Positions 20,620 to 31,859 are shown, counted from the stretch's first letter. The stretch: 64,000 bases of DNA from Dromiciops gliroides (GCF_019393635.1 NC_057863.1:641983306-642047305); one strand, 5' to 3'. Numbers and translations: made by a program. The notes: generated by a model not told the origin, from the letters alone.

Positions 20620-21690
20620 AACAAGCATTTGAGGACCTACTATGTGCTGAGCACTGCTAGATGTTGGATTCCAAAGACAAAATGAAAAATAGTGTTTGTT
20701 TTCTCCCCCACCCTAATTAGAATGTAAGTGCTTTGGGGGCAGGGACCTTTTGGTTTTTATCTTTAGAACCCCAGCATCTAGCACCATGTCTGAATCAGTC
20801 CACCAAGCATGTACGAATGTGCCAGGAATTGGGGATACAAAGGCAAAAAAAAAAAATAACCCCCCACTCTCAAGAAAATGAATTCTAATAGGGAAATATG
20901 TCCTTATGTAGATAAATATAGTATAAATGAAAAAGAATAACTAGAACACAAGGGATTTTGGGGCAGGGTACTTCAACTGGGGATCAGGAAAGGCTTCCTG
21001 CAGGAAGCAATGATCAAGTAAGTAGCTGAGTCTTGAAGGAGGTGAAGAGAGGGTGTATTCTAGATATGGGGTCAGGCAGGACAGCTAGGTAGCACAGTGG
21101 AAGGAGCCCCAGCCCTGGAGTCAGGAAGACCAGAGTTCAAATCTGGCCTCAGACACTTGACAATTTAATAGCTGTGTTACCCTGGGGAAGTCACTTAACC
21201 CCAATTGCCTCACCAAAAATTTAAAAAAAAATTAATTAAACAGATATGGGGTCAGAAGATAAAGTTTCCTGTGTGAGGAACAGAGAGATGGCTCTGGATT
21301 GAAGAGGAAGGAGAGGAATGTCGAAGGTGCCTGGAAAGACAGCTTGGGGTTAGGTTGTGAAGGGCTTTAAAAACTAAACAGGATTTAGTTTCTTCATCTG
21401 TCAAATGAAAAGACTGGACTTAAAGACCTCCATTGTCCTTTCCAGATCCAAATCTGTAACTCTGAGGTTTATCATAGGAACAATAAGGAGCCACTGATGT
21501 TCACTGAGTGGGAAAGAAACGTTATCAGAGCTGGGGATGGCAACCGGGTGGAGGATGGATTGGAGAGGAAAGAGATTTGAGGCAGGGAGACGAGTTAGGC
21601 CATTGAAATAGTCCAGCCAGAAAGGACCTGATGAGGATCTAAACTAAGGCGGATTCTGGGTGAGTAGAGAGAAGGGGTCTGACATCAGGA
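20620..21690 (+). repeat. Unassigned older interspersed repeat with SINE inside
   Basis: Contains AACAAGCATTTGAGGACCTAC, GGGGATACAAAGGC, CAGGAAAGGCTTCC, TAGGTTGTGAAGGGC and GAGCCACTGATG in order. The same modules occur at about 0.68-1.2, 30.22, 32.93 and 39.79 kb. A sense marsupial SINE (21077-21225) interrupts it. I cannot name the family. Confidence 0.6.
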
Positions 21691-21871
21691 ATGTGGTACA
21701 ACATAGCCAACGTGGAAATATTTTACATGACTTCCTATTTACAATGGGCATTGTATTTCTTGACTTCTCAATGGCTGGGGGATGAGTGGGAGGGAGGGAG
21801 AGAATTCAGAACTGAAAATAAAAATAAAAAAAAATTATCTAAAGCCAATTTCAATTGCTAAAATAAATGTA

Positions 21872-22780
21872 GCTGGGCAGCTAGGTGGTGTAGTGGATAA
21901 AGCACCAGCCCTGGATTCAGGAGGACCTGAATTCAAATCTGATCTCAGACACTTGACACTAGCTGTGTGACCCTGGGCAAGTCACTTAACCCTCATGGCC
22001 CCGCCCAAAAAAGATTTTAATTAACTTTGTGTGTGTGTGTGTATGTATGTGTGTGAGGCAATTGGGGTTAAGTGACTTGCCTAGGGTCACACAGCTAGTA
22101 ATTGTTAAGTGTCTGAGGTTGGATTTGAACTCAGGTCCTCCTGAACCCAGGGCCAGTGCTCTATCCACTGTGCCACCTAGCTTAATTAACTTTTTAAAAA
22201 TTAAAATAAATGTAGCAGTAGAAATGACAAGGTTTGGCAACTAGCTGGACATGCAATGTTTAATAAATACTTGATCAAAGGATATAATAATTGTAAAGCA
22301 TTTGGCACAGTGCCTGGCACTATGGGCTATATGTTAGTTACTGTTATTATTAACCCAGGGAGAGCACTACTTGGCCCCCCAAGAGATCAAAGAATGAAGA
22401 AAGGGTCTTCCAGGTACAAAAATATTTATAGCAGCTGTGGTGGCAAAGAACTGGAAACTAAGTGGGTGCCCATCAATGGGGGAACATCATATGCATGTGA
22501 TGTAAGAAAGGAAGAGGTTTTAGAAACCTGGAAAACTTACACGAACTGATGCAAAATGAAGCGAACAGACCAAGGGTACCCTTAATCCCTCAACAGCAAT
22601 GCTGTAAAAACAAACAAGTCGGGGCAGCCAGGTGGCACAGTGGATAGAGCACCAGCCTTGGATTCAGGAGGACCTGAGTTCAAATTCGGCCTCAGACCCT
22701 TGACACTTACTAGCTGTGTGACCCTGGGCAAGTCACTTAACCCCATTTGCCTCACAAAAAAACCCCAAAAAACAAAAAAC
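21872..22780. mobile_element. Three marsupial SINEs
   Basis: A sense copy lies at 21872-22012. An antisense copy lies at 22028-22183 with a (GT)n-like tail, flanked by TTAATTAACTTT repeats. A sense copy lies at 22620-22780, flanked by AACAAACAAGTC / ACCAAACAAGTC. The sequence at 22410-22590 resembles L1 ORF2 3' text (GGCAAAGAACTGGAAACTAAG). Confidence 0.9.
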
Positions 22781-23394
22781 CAAACAAGTCAGAAAGACTT
22801 AAGAACTTTGGTCAACATTAGGGAAGGAGCCAGGAGACAGGGAGAGACAGATAATTAGAGAGATAGAGAACTATGAGGCACTTAGATATAGGACTTGAGC
22901 AGAGGCCTAGGAAACTCATCCAGGGAAGGCAGTTCTAAGAGCCCCAGTCCCCCAAATCCTGCTTCATAAAAGTCCTTCCAAACCTTAAAGCGGCAGCAGA
23001 ACAATTTGTATATGTAAGCAGAGACCCTCTGGATGAATCACATGTATTTACAGATGGTACAACGGATGCAGCTTGGCTGGAAAGCCTCTGGATTGTTAGA
23101 AGCAAAGAATTCATTTACCCTTCTGGGGTAGTTAAAACTGAAATCGAGATGTAAATATCACCAGGATCCTAGGAAAGGGTGTTCAGCGAGCCCTGAAGGC
23201 ATAAAGCTTGGCATACAACCCTAGGTGTTTGCTACTCAGTCCAGGAGATTCAGGATACAGCCCAGGTCAAAGGGGAGCTCCCTAGAGATGGTGAGGGCCT
23301 CCAGAGGCTCCTGTTTGATATGGAGCTGACTGCATCCAGTATAAAATAATAACAGACTTAGAACCTTATAGAGCCTTCAGGTTTACAAAACCTT

Positions 23395-23645
23395 ACCTGA
23401 ATCCAAGACCAGTGCTTTATCCACTATGCCACCTAGCTGCCCCCTAGAAAGTGTAGTTTTTTTTTTAATTAAACCTAATGCAGAAGCTTCTGTCTTATTT
23501 ATTTTTTTGGTGAGGCAATTGGGGTTAAGTGACTTGCCTAGGGTCACACAGCTAGTAAGTGTTAAGTGTCTGAAGCTGGATTTGAACTCAGGTCCTCCTG
23601 ACTCCAGGGCGGGTGCTCTATCCACTGCACCACCTAGCTGCCCCT
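23395..23645 (-). mobile_element. Two antisense marsupial SINEs
   Basis: A 5'-head fragment lies at 23395-23443 and a full copy at 23500-23645. GAAAGTGTAGTT occurs on both sides of the second (23446-23457, 23646-23657), so it inserted there with a 12-bp target repeat. Confidence 0.9.
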
Positions 23646-24125
23646 GAAAGTGTAGTTCTTAGAAATTTAAGCTAAATTCCTTTGAGACCAACTCAGGAGG
23701 AGCCCAAGGGTGGATCCGCAGAAACGGAGATGGACTAGTGGAGATTAGCCACACCTAGACTTGACCTGCCTTGTCCTTCAGAGATGGTCCTTTTGCACAC
23801 TTCCCATTAGGTCACAGGTAAAACTCATTTTAATATGGACCACCTTCAAGTGACGTCAATGGCATTGAATGACGATGACCAATTAAGCTTTGATCAATGT
23901 GTAGTGACACGCCTCTCTCAAAAGAAGATAAAAGTCAAGCGCGGAGGCAAATCGTAGCCAGCGCCATCTTGGAACTCACTTTTGTTCTGGAGCTGTGGTG
24001 GGTTGGTGAGTGCTCTCTTAGAAATATAGTGCTGGGGGGTTTTTGGCTTGGGTTAAATGCCACATGGTCAACTCCTTACTAACATTTAATAGGATTTAAT
24101 AAATGCTTAATGCCCCAAACTGGTG
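23646..24125 (+). mobile_element. Possible LTR of an unassigned ERV
   Basis: The layout is LTR-like: a GATAAAAG box near 23928, CGCCATCTTGG, GTTGGTGAGTGCTCTC and a late AATAAA near 24098, ending CTGGTGCA. No second copy or target repeat is visible, so the call is tentative. No viral genes are present. Confidence 0.4.
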
Positions 24126-24352
24126 CAATGGCCATTCAAATGTGTAAGTAGCAGTATTTTAGAAACCCCCAACTCCAGCTTCATGGGTTCCCGAAGTCTA
24201 GGGGGCAAGGTCAGGGAACAAGAAGGGGGCAGGTTGGGGAAGGTGAGTAATGTTTCTTCTCTCCTCATACCCATATACCCTCTCCTCCCTGGTCTGCTGT
24301 GGACATTTGTGGACATTTGTGGACACTGAACACTTGCTCGATTCCAATACAG

Positions 24353-24358
24353 TTTATT
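24353..24358 (-). terminator. COX6B1: COX6B1 polyadenylation signal
   Basis: AATAAA on the minus strand, 122 bases after the stop codon, with a GT-rich tract (TGTCCACAAATGTCC) just beyond. Confidence 0.85.
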
Positions 24359-26800
24359 TTAACATGATTCAGGTCTCCCAGTGCAAGGGCAGTCAAAGAT
24401 CACATTCCTCCCACTCGGAAGGAAGAAGGGATCCAGCCCCAGGCATCAGGGTGGGGATGAGGGAGGAAGAGAAAGTGGCTCAGATCTTCCCAGGGAAGGT
24501 ATCTTCTGCAATGCGATCATCCCAAGAATTCACCTAGAGATGGCAGAAAAACACCAACCTCCTTCAGCCAAGTTTCTCCCTTCTGATCCTATTTATTACA
24601 GGTGACACACTCACTGATTTCAGCAGTCCCACCCAAAGGCTTATCCTTCCATCCTACAGGAGAGGGAAAGGCAAGGGAAGGAGAGAGGGGCAGAGGTTTT
24701 CTCAGGTCACACAAAGAGCCTCCTGGTTCTGGGACACAATGAGGTCCTGAACTAACCCTCACTCCCTAGGGGATTTGACCCTAAGCAGGGCAAGTTTCTG
24801 GATAGAAAGGACGGTCCATAAACTGCAGGGTCATGCTGGCATGCCTGGTGAAGGCAGGCATGCATAAGTGGAAGGCATCCCTCAGCCCCAACCCCAACCA
24901 AACCTCCCAGGGTCACGTACCCAGGACGCGGGACAGAGGGACTTGTAGACACGCTTGTACCACTGGCAGACAGATGCGTCACCGCCTCTATCGTTCATGG
25001 CCTTCTCACAACGGTGAAAATCTAGGAGGTAAAGGAAGAGGGGCTATGGGGATGGGAGAATGAAGCTGGATCTCAGGCTCTCAGACCCCCCAAAATCAAT
25101 TTAATTCAACAAGCATGTATTCATGTATTGTCTACCCCGTGCTAGGGCCACAGACAAGTCTTTCCTCTGTGAGCTGACCCCCTGCTGAGAAGCCATTTAA
25201 GGGCCAGGAAAGAAGTATCCCTTTAATAAGGCAGGGAATCTTAAGCTTTTTTCTATCACATACCCCTTCTCAGAATAACGTTTTAGATGCACAGAAATAA
25301 AATACACAAGGTCATGAAAGAAATTCATATTGAAATACACCTCGCATTGCATTGTTTGCATCGGTATTGTGTTGAAGGTAGCCCAGGTTCAGAGTTCATC
25401 CTGGTAGAGCTGGGGAGTGTGTGTTGGGAGGGAGGCCCCTTTACGTACCCAGGTAGTTCTGCCAGCAGTAGCGAGTCTGGTTCTGGTTGGGGAAGCGGCT
25501 GTCAAATGGTGCCGTGCGGTAGTTTTGGATCTTGGATTTGATGTCTTCAGACATGGTGGCTCCTGGACTAGAGGAACAGCAAAGGGTCACTCGAAGTCCC
25601 CTGAGACCAACAGAACCCCTATCCCTGACCTCACTAGGGTCTATTCTAGTGAGCCCAGAGGCAGCAGGGAGAGAGTGAGAATCCTAGGCTGAGGCCCAAT
25701 GGGAGTAGGGTCTTGGGGGTACTGAGGCTGCGCTATTGGTAGGATATATAAAGCTGGTTGGTGGTGGTGAGGATGGCTGGGCTGCTATGTGACAGATCCA
25801 GGTACAATCAATGGGGGAGGGGCTGAAGGAGAGTGAGTGTCTGGTGTGTGTGTGTGTGGGGGGGGGAGGTGGGGCATTGGGGACAAGGGAATAAGGGAGC
25901 TGGGGTGAAGGGCATGGTCCTGACATACCAGTGGGGAGGTGGGGTACCTGGAGCATTCTACATGTGTATGTCATACGGGGGGTGCATGGCAGATCTAGGA
26001 ATACATGGTCAATTGGCAGAAGTAGAGGCTAGAGGTGCTGAGGCATCTATGGGAGGGGTCTTGAGGAGGGGATGTGCCACAGATAGATGAGTGTAAAAGG
26101 TGTTTAACATATATGGAAGTGCTGAGGTTCCAGTACATGGGGGTGCACAGCAGCCAGGCTAGTTTAGAAGGGGGCATGTTTGTTATATACAGGGGTGCTA
26201 CGGGTGACATAGATGGGGGGTGGGCTATAGGGATCTAGGAGGGTACACGGCACAAAAGCGAGTATAGAAGGTGTGGTGTGTAGCGTCTATGGGGGTCCAG
26301 AAACTGACATGGGGGCGCGTGTAGAAGGTGGGGTGCACGGCATATTTGGGGGTGTGCAGCATGTAGGCGAGTGGAAGCAGTTCAGCAGGAGGTATATAGT
26401 ATACATGGAGTTGCAAGGAATGACATGGGAAGGACTACATAGGGCAGAGAGTGGGGCGCGGGGCATCTGGGGGTGCAAAGCACATAATACAGAAGGTGGG
26501 GTACAGGATAGCTACTGGGGCACAAAGGCTGCGACACAGAAGGGAATGAAACATTGATGCGAGTGTAGAAGATGGGGTGCGGGGCATGTTTGGGGGCGCA
26601 AAGGCTGCGATATATGGGAGCTTACGCAGCATTCAGATGGGTGGGGTGCGGGGTATCTAAGGGGTTAGGGGGCTCAGCACATCCAGGGAGGGGGTGGGGA
26701 AGTCACCTGAGATCGCTTCCGCTGCTGTCCTGTCGCTGTGTCCGCCGCTCCTCCGGACGTCGCAGACTCAATGTGACCCCCAGCACAGCAGGTTCGAGAC
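24353..26800 (-). CDS. COX6B1: Cytochrome c oxidase subunit 6B1, complete
   Basis: COX6B1 is the peripheral intermembrane-space subunit of respiratory complex IV that helps link the dimer. The non-coding exon 1 has its donor at 26701-26706 (exon about 26707-26790). Coding exons are 25449-25554 (5' UTR to 25567), 24921-25021 and 24480-24533. They give exactly 86 residues, the human length, starting [20 protein letters not shown] and ending AEDTFPGKI. The twin CX9C-CX10C motif (Cys30, 40, 54, 65) that forms the helical-hairpin disulfides is intact. An AATAAA signal lies at 24353-24358. The ATG at 25554 is the only start in frame. No truncation or frameshift is seen. Confidence 0.98.
25230..25400. 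mobile_element. hAT-like DNA transposon fragment in COX6B1 intron 2
   Basis: It shares the body of the 5.2 kb element (CTTCTCAGAATAACGTTTTAGATGCACAGAAATAAAAT, partly) and starts GGGAATCTTAAGC. Diverged, and family not named. Confidence 0.5.
25850..26690. repeat. GC-rich degenerate minisatellite in COX6B1 intron 1
   Basis: It has at least a dozen imperfect units of about 45-60 bp built from modules such as GTAGAAGGTGGGGTGC, GGCATCTGGGGGTGCAAAG and ACATGGGGGTGCACAGC. Units diverge strongly and spacing varies. It fills most of intron 1 between the promoter exon and the first coding exon. Confidence 0.8.
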
Positions 26801-27010
26801 CGGAAGCGGAAGCGCAGGACCGGGACGCTGAGCGTTCAGGGAGGCGGCGAGGCGAAGACTTCCGGCGAGGCTAGAGCGGCCACGGAGCGAGGTGGGGTGG
26901 GGGAGAGCGCTGCGCGCCCCCATTGGTCCAGAGGACCCGCCCGTCGCGTCCCGACGAGCCAATCCGCATCGAGAGCGCCCGGCTACCCGATTTCGCCCCC
27001 GCCCCTTCCC
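26700..27010 (-). promoter_or_regulatory. COX6B1: COX6B1 CpG-rich promoter with ETS/GABP-type sites
   Basis: CpG density rises sharply around exon 1. The pair ACCGGAAGCGGAAGC (26799-26813) and ACTTCCGG (26858-26865) are ETS/GABP (NRF-2) consensus cores. GABP is known to drive nuclear COX subunit genes. No TATA box is evident, as expected of a housekeeping promoter. Confidence 0.75.
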
Positions 27011-27785
27011 TCCTCCCTCCCCACTCTTCCAAGAAGCCTGGTTTTCTTTTCTTTTAGAAATAAGTCAATTTTTTTTTTAACATTCATTGAAAAAACATTT
27101 TTAGCTCCAAATTCCCTCTGTCGTGCAACGGATAGAGTGCCAGGAGTCAAGAAGACCTGAGTTCAAATTTGGAGTCAGACACTGCCTAGCTGTATGACCC
27201 TGGGCAAGTCACTTCACCCTGTTAGCCTCAGTTTCTTCATCTGTAAAACTAACTGGAGAAAGGGCAATACTCTCCAGTATCTCTCTTACACACACACAAA
27301 CACACACACACAGAGTTTACTGCTTTCTTTCTAATCTTGACTGCACTGATTTTGTTTGTGCAAAAAACCTTTTAATTTACTGTAATCAAAAGTATCCATT
27401 TTACTTTCTGGGATCCTCTCTATCTCTTGTTTGGTTATAAATTCTTCCCTTGTCCATAGAATATGACATGTAAACTATTTCATGCTCCCCTAATTTGCTT
27501 ATATTTCCCATTGTCTAAATCGTACCCATTTTGACCCTATCTTGGTATATGGTGTGAGATGTTGGTCTATGCCTACTTTCTGTCAAACTGCTTTCCAATT
27601 TTTCCAGAAATTTTTGCCATATAGTAAATTCTGCCCTCAAAGCTTGGATCTTTGGGCTTATCAAACATTACATTACTATGGAAAATTACTACTGTGTATC
27701 ATGTACCTAATCTATTCCACTGATTGATCCACCATGCTGTTTCTTAGCCAGTACCAGTTTGTTTATAGTTTAACTCACTTAACTT

Positions 27786-28093
27786 TTTTTTTTTTGGTGA
27801 GGCAATTGGGGTTAAGTGACTTGCCCAGGGTCACACAGCTAGTAAGTGTTAAGTGTCTGAGGCCTCATTTAAACTCAGGTCCTCCTGACTCCAGGGCGGG
27901 TGCTCTATCCACTCTGCCACCTAGCTGCCCCCACTTAACTTCTTTTTTTTTTTTTTGTGAGGCAATTGGGATTAAGTGACTTGCCCAAGGTCACACAGAT
28001 AGTAAGTATTAAGTGTCTGAGGCCAGATTTGAACTCAGGTCCTCCTGACTCCAGGGCCGGGGCTCTATCCACTCTGCCACCTAGCTGCCACCC
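27786..28093 (-). mobile_element. Two tandem antisense SINEs
   Basis: Copies at 27786-27932 and 27945-28093. CACTTAACTT recurs before, between and after them (27776, 27933, 28098), so two independent insertions used the same target word. Confidence 0.93.
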
Positions 28094-28433
28094 CCCCACT
28101 TAACTTTTTTAAGAATTTGGGTGCTGTACCACTTGGTGCATATGTTTAGTATTCATGTTACTTCATGGTACCCTTTAGCAAGATGTAGTTTCTTCCCTCA
28201 TCTCTTTTAATTAGGTCTATCTTTGCTTTTGATTTGTCTGAGATAAGGACTGCTACCCCTGTTTGTTTGTTTGTTTTTTAACTTCAGCTGAAGCATAATA
28301 TATTCTGCTCCAGCATTTTACCTTTACTTGGTATCTGTTTCAAATATGTTTCTTGTAAACAACATATTGTAGGATTCTGTTTTTTCCCTTGTTTATATTT
28401 ACCCCCCCATCCCTTCCCACCAGTGTTTTGCTG

Positions 28434-28575
28434 CTTCTTCTTCTTCTTCTTCTTCTTCTTCTTCTTCTTCTTCTTCTTCTTCTTCTTCTTCTTCTTCTTC
28501 TTCTTCTTCTTTGCAGGGCAGTGAGTGTTAAGTGACTTTCCCAGGATCACACAGCTAGTAAATGTCAAGTGTAGA
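28434..28575 (-). repeat. (TTC)n array at the tail of a truncated SINE
   Basis: About 25 copies of CTT/TTC at 28434-28510 run into the 3' part of an antisense SINE (GCAGGGCAGTGAGTGTTAAG ...). On the minus strand it is a pure (GAA)n tail expanded from the SINE poly-A. Confidence 0.92.
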
Positions 28576-28867
28576 TCACCTCCCTTAATCTACCCTCCCT
28601 TCCATCATCACCCCACCTTTTACTTTTCCCTTTCCTCTCTTACTTCCCTATCGGGTAAGATAAAATTCTATGCCCAACTGAGTGTGTATGTTATTTCCTT
28701 TTTGAGCCAAATCAAGATCAGAGTAAGGTTGAAACAATACTCACCCCTCCCTTCTTTCTCTCTATTGTAAAAGGTCTTTTGTGCCTCTTCATGTGATGTG
28801 ATTTACCCCATTCTGTCTTCCTTTACTATTCTCCCAGTATAATCCTTTTTATCATTCCTTAAGTGTT

Positions 28868-29008
28868 TTTGGGGGGGGCGGGGCAATGGGGGTTAAATGA
28901 CTTGCTCAGGGTCACACAGCTAGTGTCAAGTGTCTGAAGCCAGATTTGAACTCAGGTCCTCCTGAATCCAGGGCTGGTGCTCTATCCACTGCCCACCTAG
29001 CTGCCCCA
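28868..29008 (-). mobile_element. Marsupial SINE
   Basis: A full antisense copy flanked by TTAAGTGTTTTT / CCAAGTGTTTTT, an AAGTGTTTTT target repeat. Confidence 0.93.
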
Positions 29009-29399
29009 AGTGTTTTTTTTTTTAATATCATCATATTGAAATAAATAAACAGTTCTCAAGAGTTACATGTATCTTCTTCCCATATAGGAATGTAAACATT
29101 TAAACCTTATTGAATAACATGTATATTGGCTCAGCCTACTGTGAACAACAAATATTTTAGATCTTTCTTTTATTTGTGTGAAGTATTTTGTAATTGTGTT
29201 CATATAGTTCCTGGGTTTGTTTTGGCCTGTGGATTCCCAAGTATTTTATGTTGTCTACAGTTATTTTAAATGGAATTTCCAAGAGCCTGAATTTTCTAAT
29301 GCTGCATATATCAGCCTGGATTCTGGCCTAGGCCTGCTGGAAACAGTCCCAAGGCAACAGGGTCTGACCTTAGCACAAGTTGGCCTGCATTCTCTTTTT

Positions 29400-29569
29400 T
29401 TGTTTGTTTGTTTGTTTTTGTTTTTGTTTCTGGTGAGGCAATTGGGGTTAAGTGACTTGCCCAGGGTCACACAGCTAGTAAGTGTTAAGTGTCTGAGGCC
29501 GGATTTGAATTCAGGTCCTCCTGAATCCAGGGCCAGTGCTCTAACCACTGTGCTACCTAGCTGCCCCCT
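29400..29569 (-). mobile_element. Marsupial SINE
   Basis: A full antisense copy with a TTTGTTTG tail. CTGCATTCTCTTTT flanks both sides as an exact target repeat. Confidence 0.95.
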
Positions 29570-29680
29570 GCATTCTCTTTTGAAGAAGAGATTAGATGTA
29601 TTGTGTTTGGGTAGGAGCTCCAAAGTAGCCAATTCAGGCCTGACTTTGGGGAAAATTCAGCAGAGACCTGAGTGGAGTGG

Positions 29681-30083
29681 TGTAACGATTGGAATGACGC
29701 CACCTGCTGGAATGACGCCACCTGCTGGAATGACGCCACCTGCTGGAGACTTACTGTAGAAGAGTTCTGCCCATGAAGCGAAGGTCTTTGAGGGCAAGAC
29801 CAGGAGTCTTTTCTTTGGTGTCAGGAAGTGACGCGGGCTAGTGGGAGGAGGAAGGAAGAGACTGGCGCTCAGTCTCGCGCTCTTTCCTCTGGACTCGGGT
29901 GGAGAGCGGAGCTAGAAATGTGCTCTCCCTTTAAATAGATAGGAATCTAGGCCTTTCTCTTTACCAAATTCTTATTCTCCTTAATAAATGCTTAAAAGTT
30001 TAACTCTTGCTAAAGCTTATAATTTATTGGCGACCACTCATTAGATATTTTAGACAGACTAGCTAGAATTTTAGCCCTTAACA
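29681..30083 (+). mobile_element. Solo LTR, ERV1-like, with 5' triple repeat
   Basis: 403 bp with TGTAACGATT...TTAACA ends and exact 4-bp target repeats (GTGG). The 18-bp unit GAATGACGCCACCTGCTG near its 5' end is present three times (about 29692-29745), once in its relatives. An AATAAA lies in the 3' part. No internal retroviral genes are present. Fossil of moderate age. Confidence 0.88.
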
Positions 30084-30366
30084 GTGGGTTGCTTCCCAAA
30101 GGAGGCAGTAAGCCATCTGTCCTTTGAGATTTTCAAGAAGAAGCTGGACGACCACTTGTCCAGGATGTGATTTTAGGGATTCCTTTCCTTATGGGCTGTA
30201 TTCTAGATGGCCATTGAGGTCAGTCAGTCAATAAGCATTTATTAAGTACTTAGTATGTGCCAAGCACTATACAAAGAAAGGTAAAAGACAGTCCCCTGGG
30301 TTCACAGAGTCTGAAACAACTGAAGAACAACAACACAGGCATATGTGTGTGTCTTTGATTTTGTAT

Positions 30367-30637
30367 TGTAAGGGGCTAAAATTCTAGCTAGTCTGTCTAA
30401 AAGATCTAATGAGTGGTTGCCAATAAATTATAAGCTTTAGCAAGAGTTTAGACTTTTAAGCATTTATTAAGGAGAATAGGAATTTAGTAAAGAGAGAGAG
30501 AGAAAGGCTTAGATTCATCTATCTATCAAAGGGAGAACACATGTTTAGCTCCACTCTGAACCAGAGTCCTCAGGAAAGAGAACGAGAGCACCAGCCTCAC
30601 CCCCTCTTCCTCCCACAAGCAAACGTCACTTCCTATA
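30367..30637 (-). mobile_element. LTR of the same ERV1-like family, incomplete
   Basis: It matches the 3' two-thirds of the 2.8 and 29.7 kb LTRs in antisense, ending where a sense SINE (30637-30785, GAAAGAAAG tail) abuts. The rest of the LTR is not seen beyond the SINE. Fossil. Confidence 0.8.
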
Positions 30638-31132
30638 GGGGGCAGCTAGGTGGTGCAGTGGATAAAGCACAGGCCCTGGATTCAGGAGGACCTGTGTTCA
30701 AATCCAGCCTCAGACACTTGACCCTGGGCAAGTCACTTAACCCTCATTGCCCTGCAAAAAAATAAAAAGAAAGAAAGAAAGAAAGGGAAGGGAACATCTG
30801 AAACCTAGAATGTCTTTAGACTGTACCCACTGGGAGGGGTATGTAGCAGATCTGAGAATCAAAGGAATTGAAAGGCCAGATGAGATGAATCTAAACATGT
30901 GTTCAATCATTTTCATCATTTCTGACTCTTCATGACCCCATTTGTATTTTCTTGGCAAAGATACTGATTTTTCATTTCCTTCTCCGGATCATTTTACAGA
31001 TGATGAAACTGAGGAAAATACCTGTGAAGCCACTTGCCCAGAGTCTCACAGCTAGAAAGTATCTGAGGCTGGATTTGAACTCAGGTGTTTCTGACTCCAG
31101 GGTTTCATCCACTGTGCCACCTAGTGGCCCGA
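30637..31132. mobile_element. SINE and antisense MIR
   Basis: A sense marsupial SINE lies at 30637-30785. An antisense MIR-like copy lies at 30900-31132 (CATTTTACAGATGATGAAACTGAGG, partly; CATCCACTGTGCCACC). Confidence 0.85.
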
Positions 31133-31524
31133 TGTAAACATCGCTTTAGATCTTTTTCGTGGGAAGAAATGCTAAGCTTTATGTTATGGCCTTCCATTTG
31201 TTCCTCCCACAAGCATCATTCTGAGTTCTGTGGGGAGGATGTGGGTGCCTACAACTGTTGCGGATTCACAAGATAAGAGGTACATACACTCATAATAAAA
31301 TTCACATCCACTCTCCAATAGGTAAAGCAATACTTTTCCTAGGAGGAGAAGAGAGTAGGGGGAGGTATGTACCTCTGGGCAAGTGGGTTAGGTTCTGATA
31401 AAGAGCAAAGGGGGAAATTGGAAAGAATTCATGGATTGTTACTTAATCCCAGGCCGCATCATCCAGAGTTTGGTACAATGTAAGGACTGAATCTTAGCTT
31501 GGTCATTTATGACTTGTATCACCT

Positions 31525-31677
31525 TTTTTTTTTTTTTTTTTGGTGAGGCAATTGGGGTTAAGTGACTTGCCCAGGGTCACACAGCTAGTGAGTGTCAAGT
31601 GTCTGAGGCCAGATTTGAACTCAGGTCCTCCTGACTCCTGGGCCGGTGCTCTATCCACTGCACCACCTAGCTACCCC
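31525..31677 (-). mobile_element. Marsupial SINE
   Basis: A full antisense copy. TATGACTTGTAT flanks both sides as a target repeat. Confidence 0.95.
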
Positions 31678-31859
31678 TATGACTTGTATTTTTGTCCAAA
31701 TTCCCTAACTTCCTGAGCCTCAGTTTCCTCTTCTGTAAAATGAGATTGTTGAACTAGGCTTCCAAGGTCCCCTCCAGCTCTTATATTTGTGTTCCTCTGT
31801 AACCTACATGGCCTTGAACGAATCACTTTAACCTTTCTTGCCTCACTTTCCTCAGTCTG

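Larger units (their letters stand above)
16002..24352. other. Spacer between NPHS1 and COX6B1
   Basis: I see no coding exon on either strand. In particular there is nothing resembling KIRREL2 or UPK1A. It holds the SINEs, MIRs, LTRs and simple repeats listed separately. NPHS1 promoter sequence should lie in 16.0-16.5 kb, which is largely unique and moderately GC-rich. Confidence 0.8.
27316..29285 (-). mobile_element. Antisense L1 pieces, scrambled
   Basis: Antisense marsupial L1 text in several blocks. 27316-27785 is the 3' half of ORF2 (reverse of ...GATCAGTGAAATAGATTAGG). 28130-28390 is 5' ORF2 (reverse of GGGGCTGGAGCAGAATTTATGC). 28576-28865 and 29010-29115 are the ORF1/ORF2 spacer. 29145-29285 is mid ORF2. 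The order is not that of one L1, so several copies or deletions are implied. Four SINEs interrupt it. Confidence 0.8.

Noticed and set aside
16002-24352. A search for KIRREL2 head-to-head with NPHS1
   Set aside because: None of the KIRREL2 Ig-domain landmarks appear in any frame; the open frames there are SINE, MIR or LTR sequence.
28284-28568. A frame with a long poly-Lys run
   Set aside because: Translation of the (GAA)n tail of a truncated SINE.
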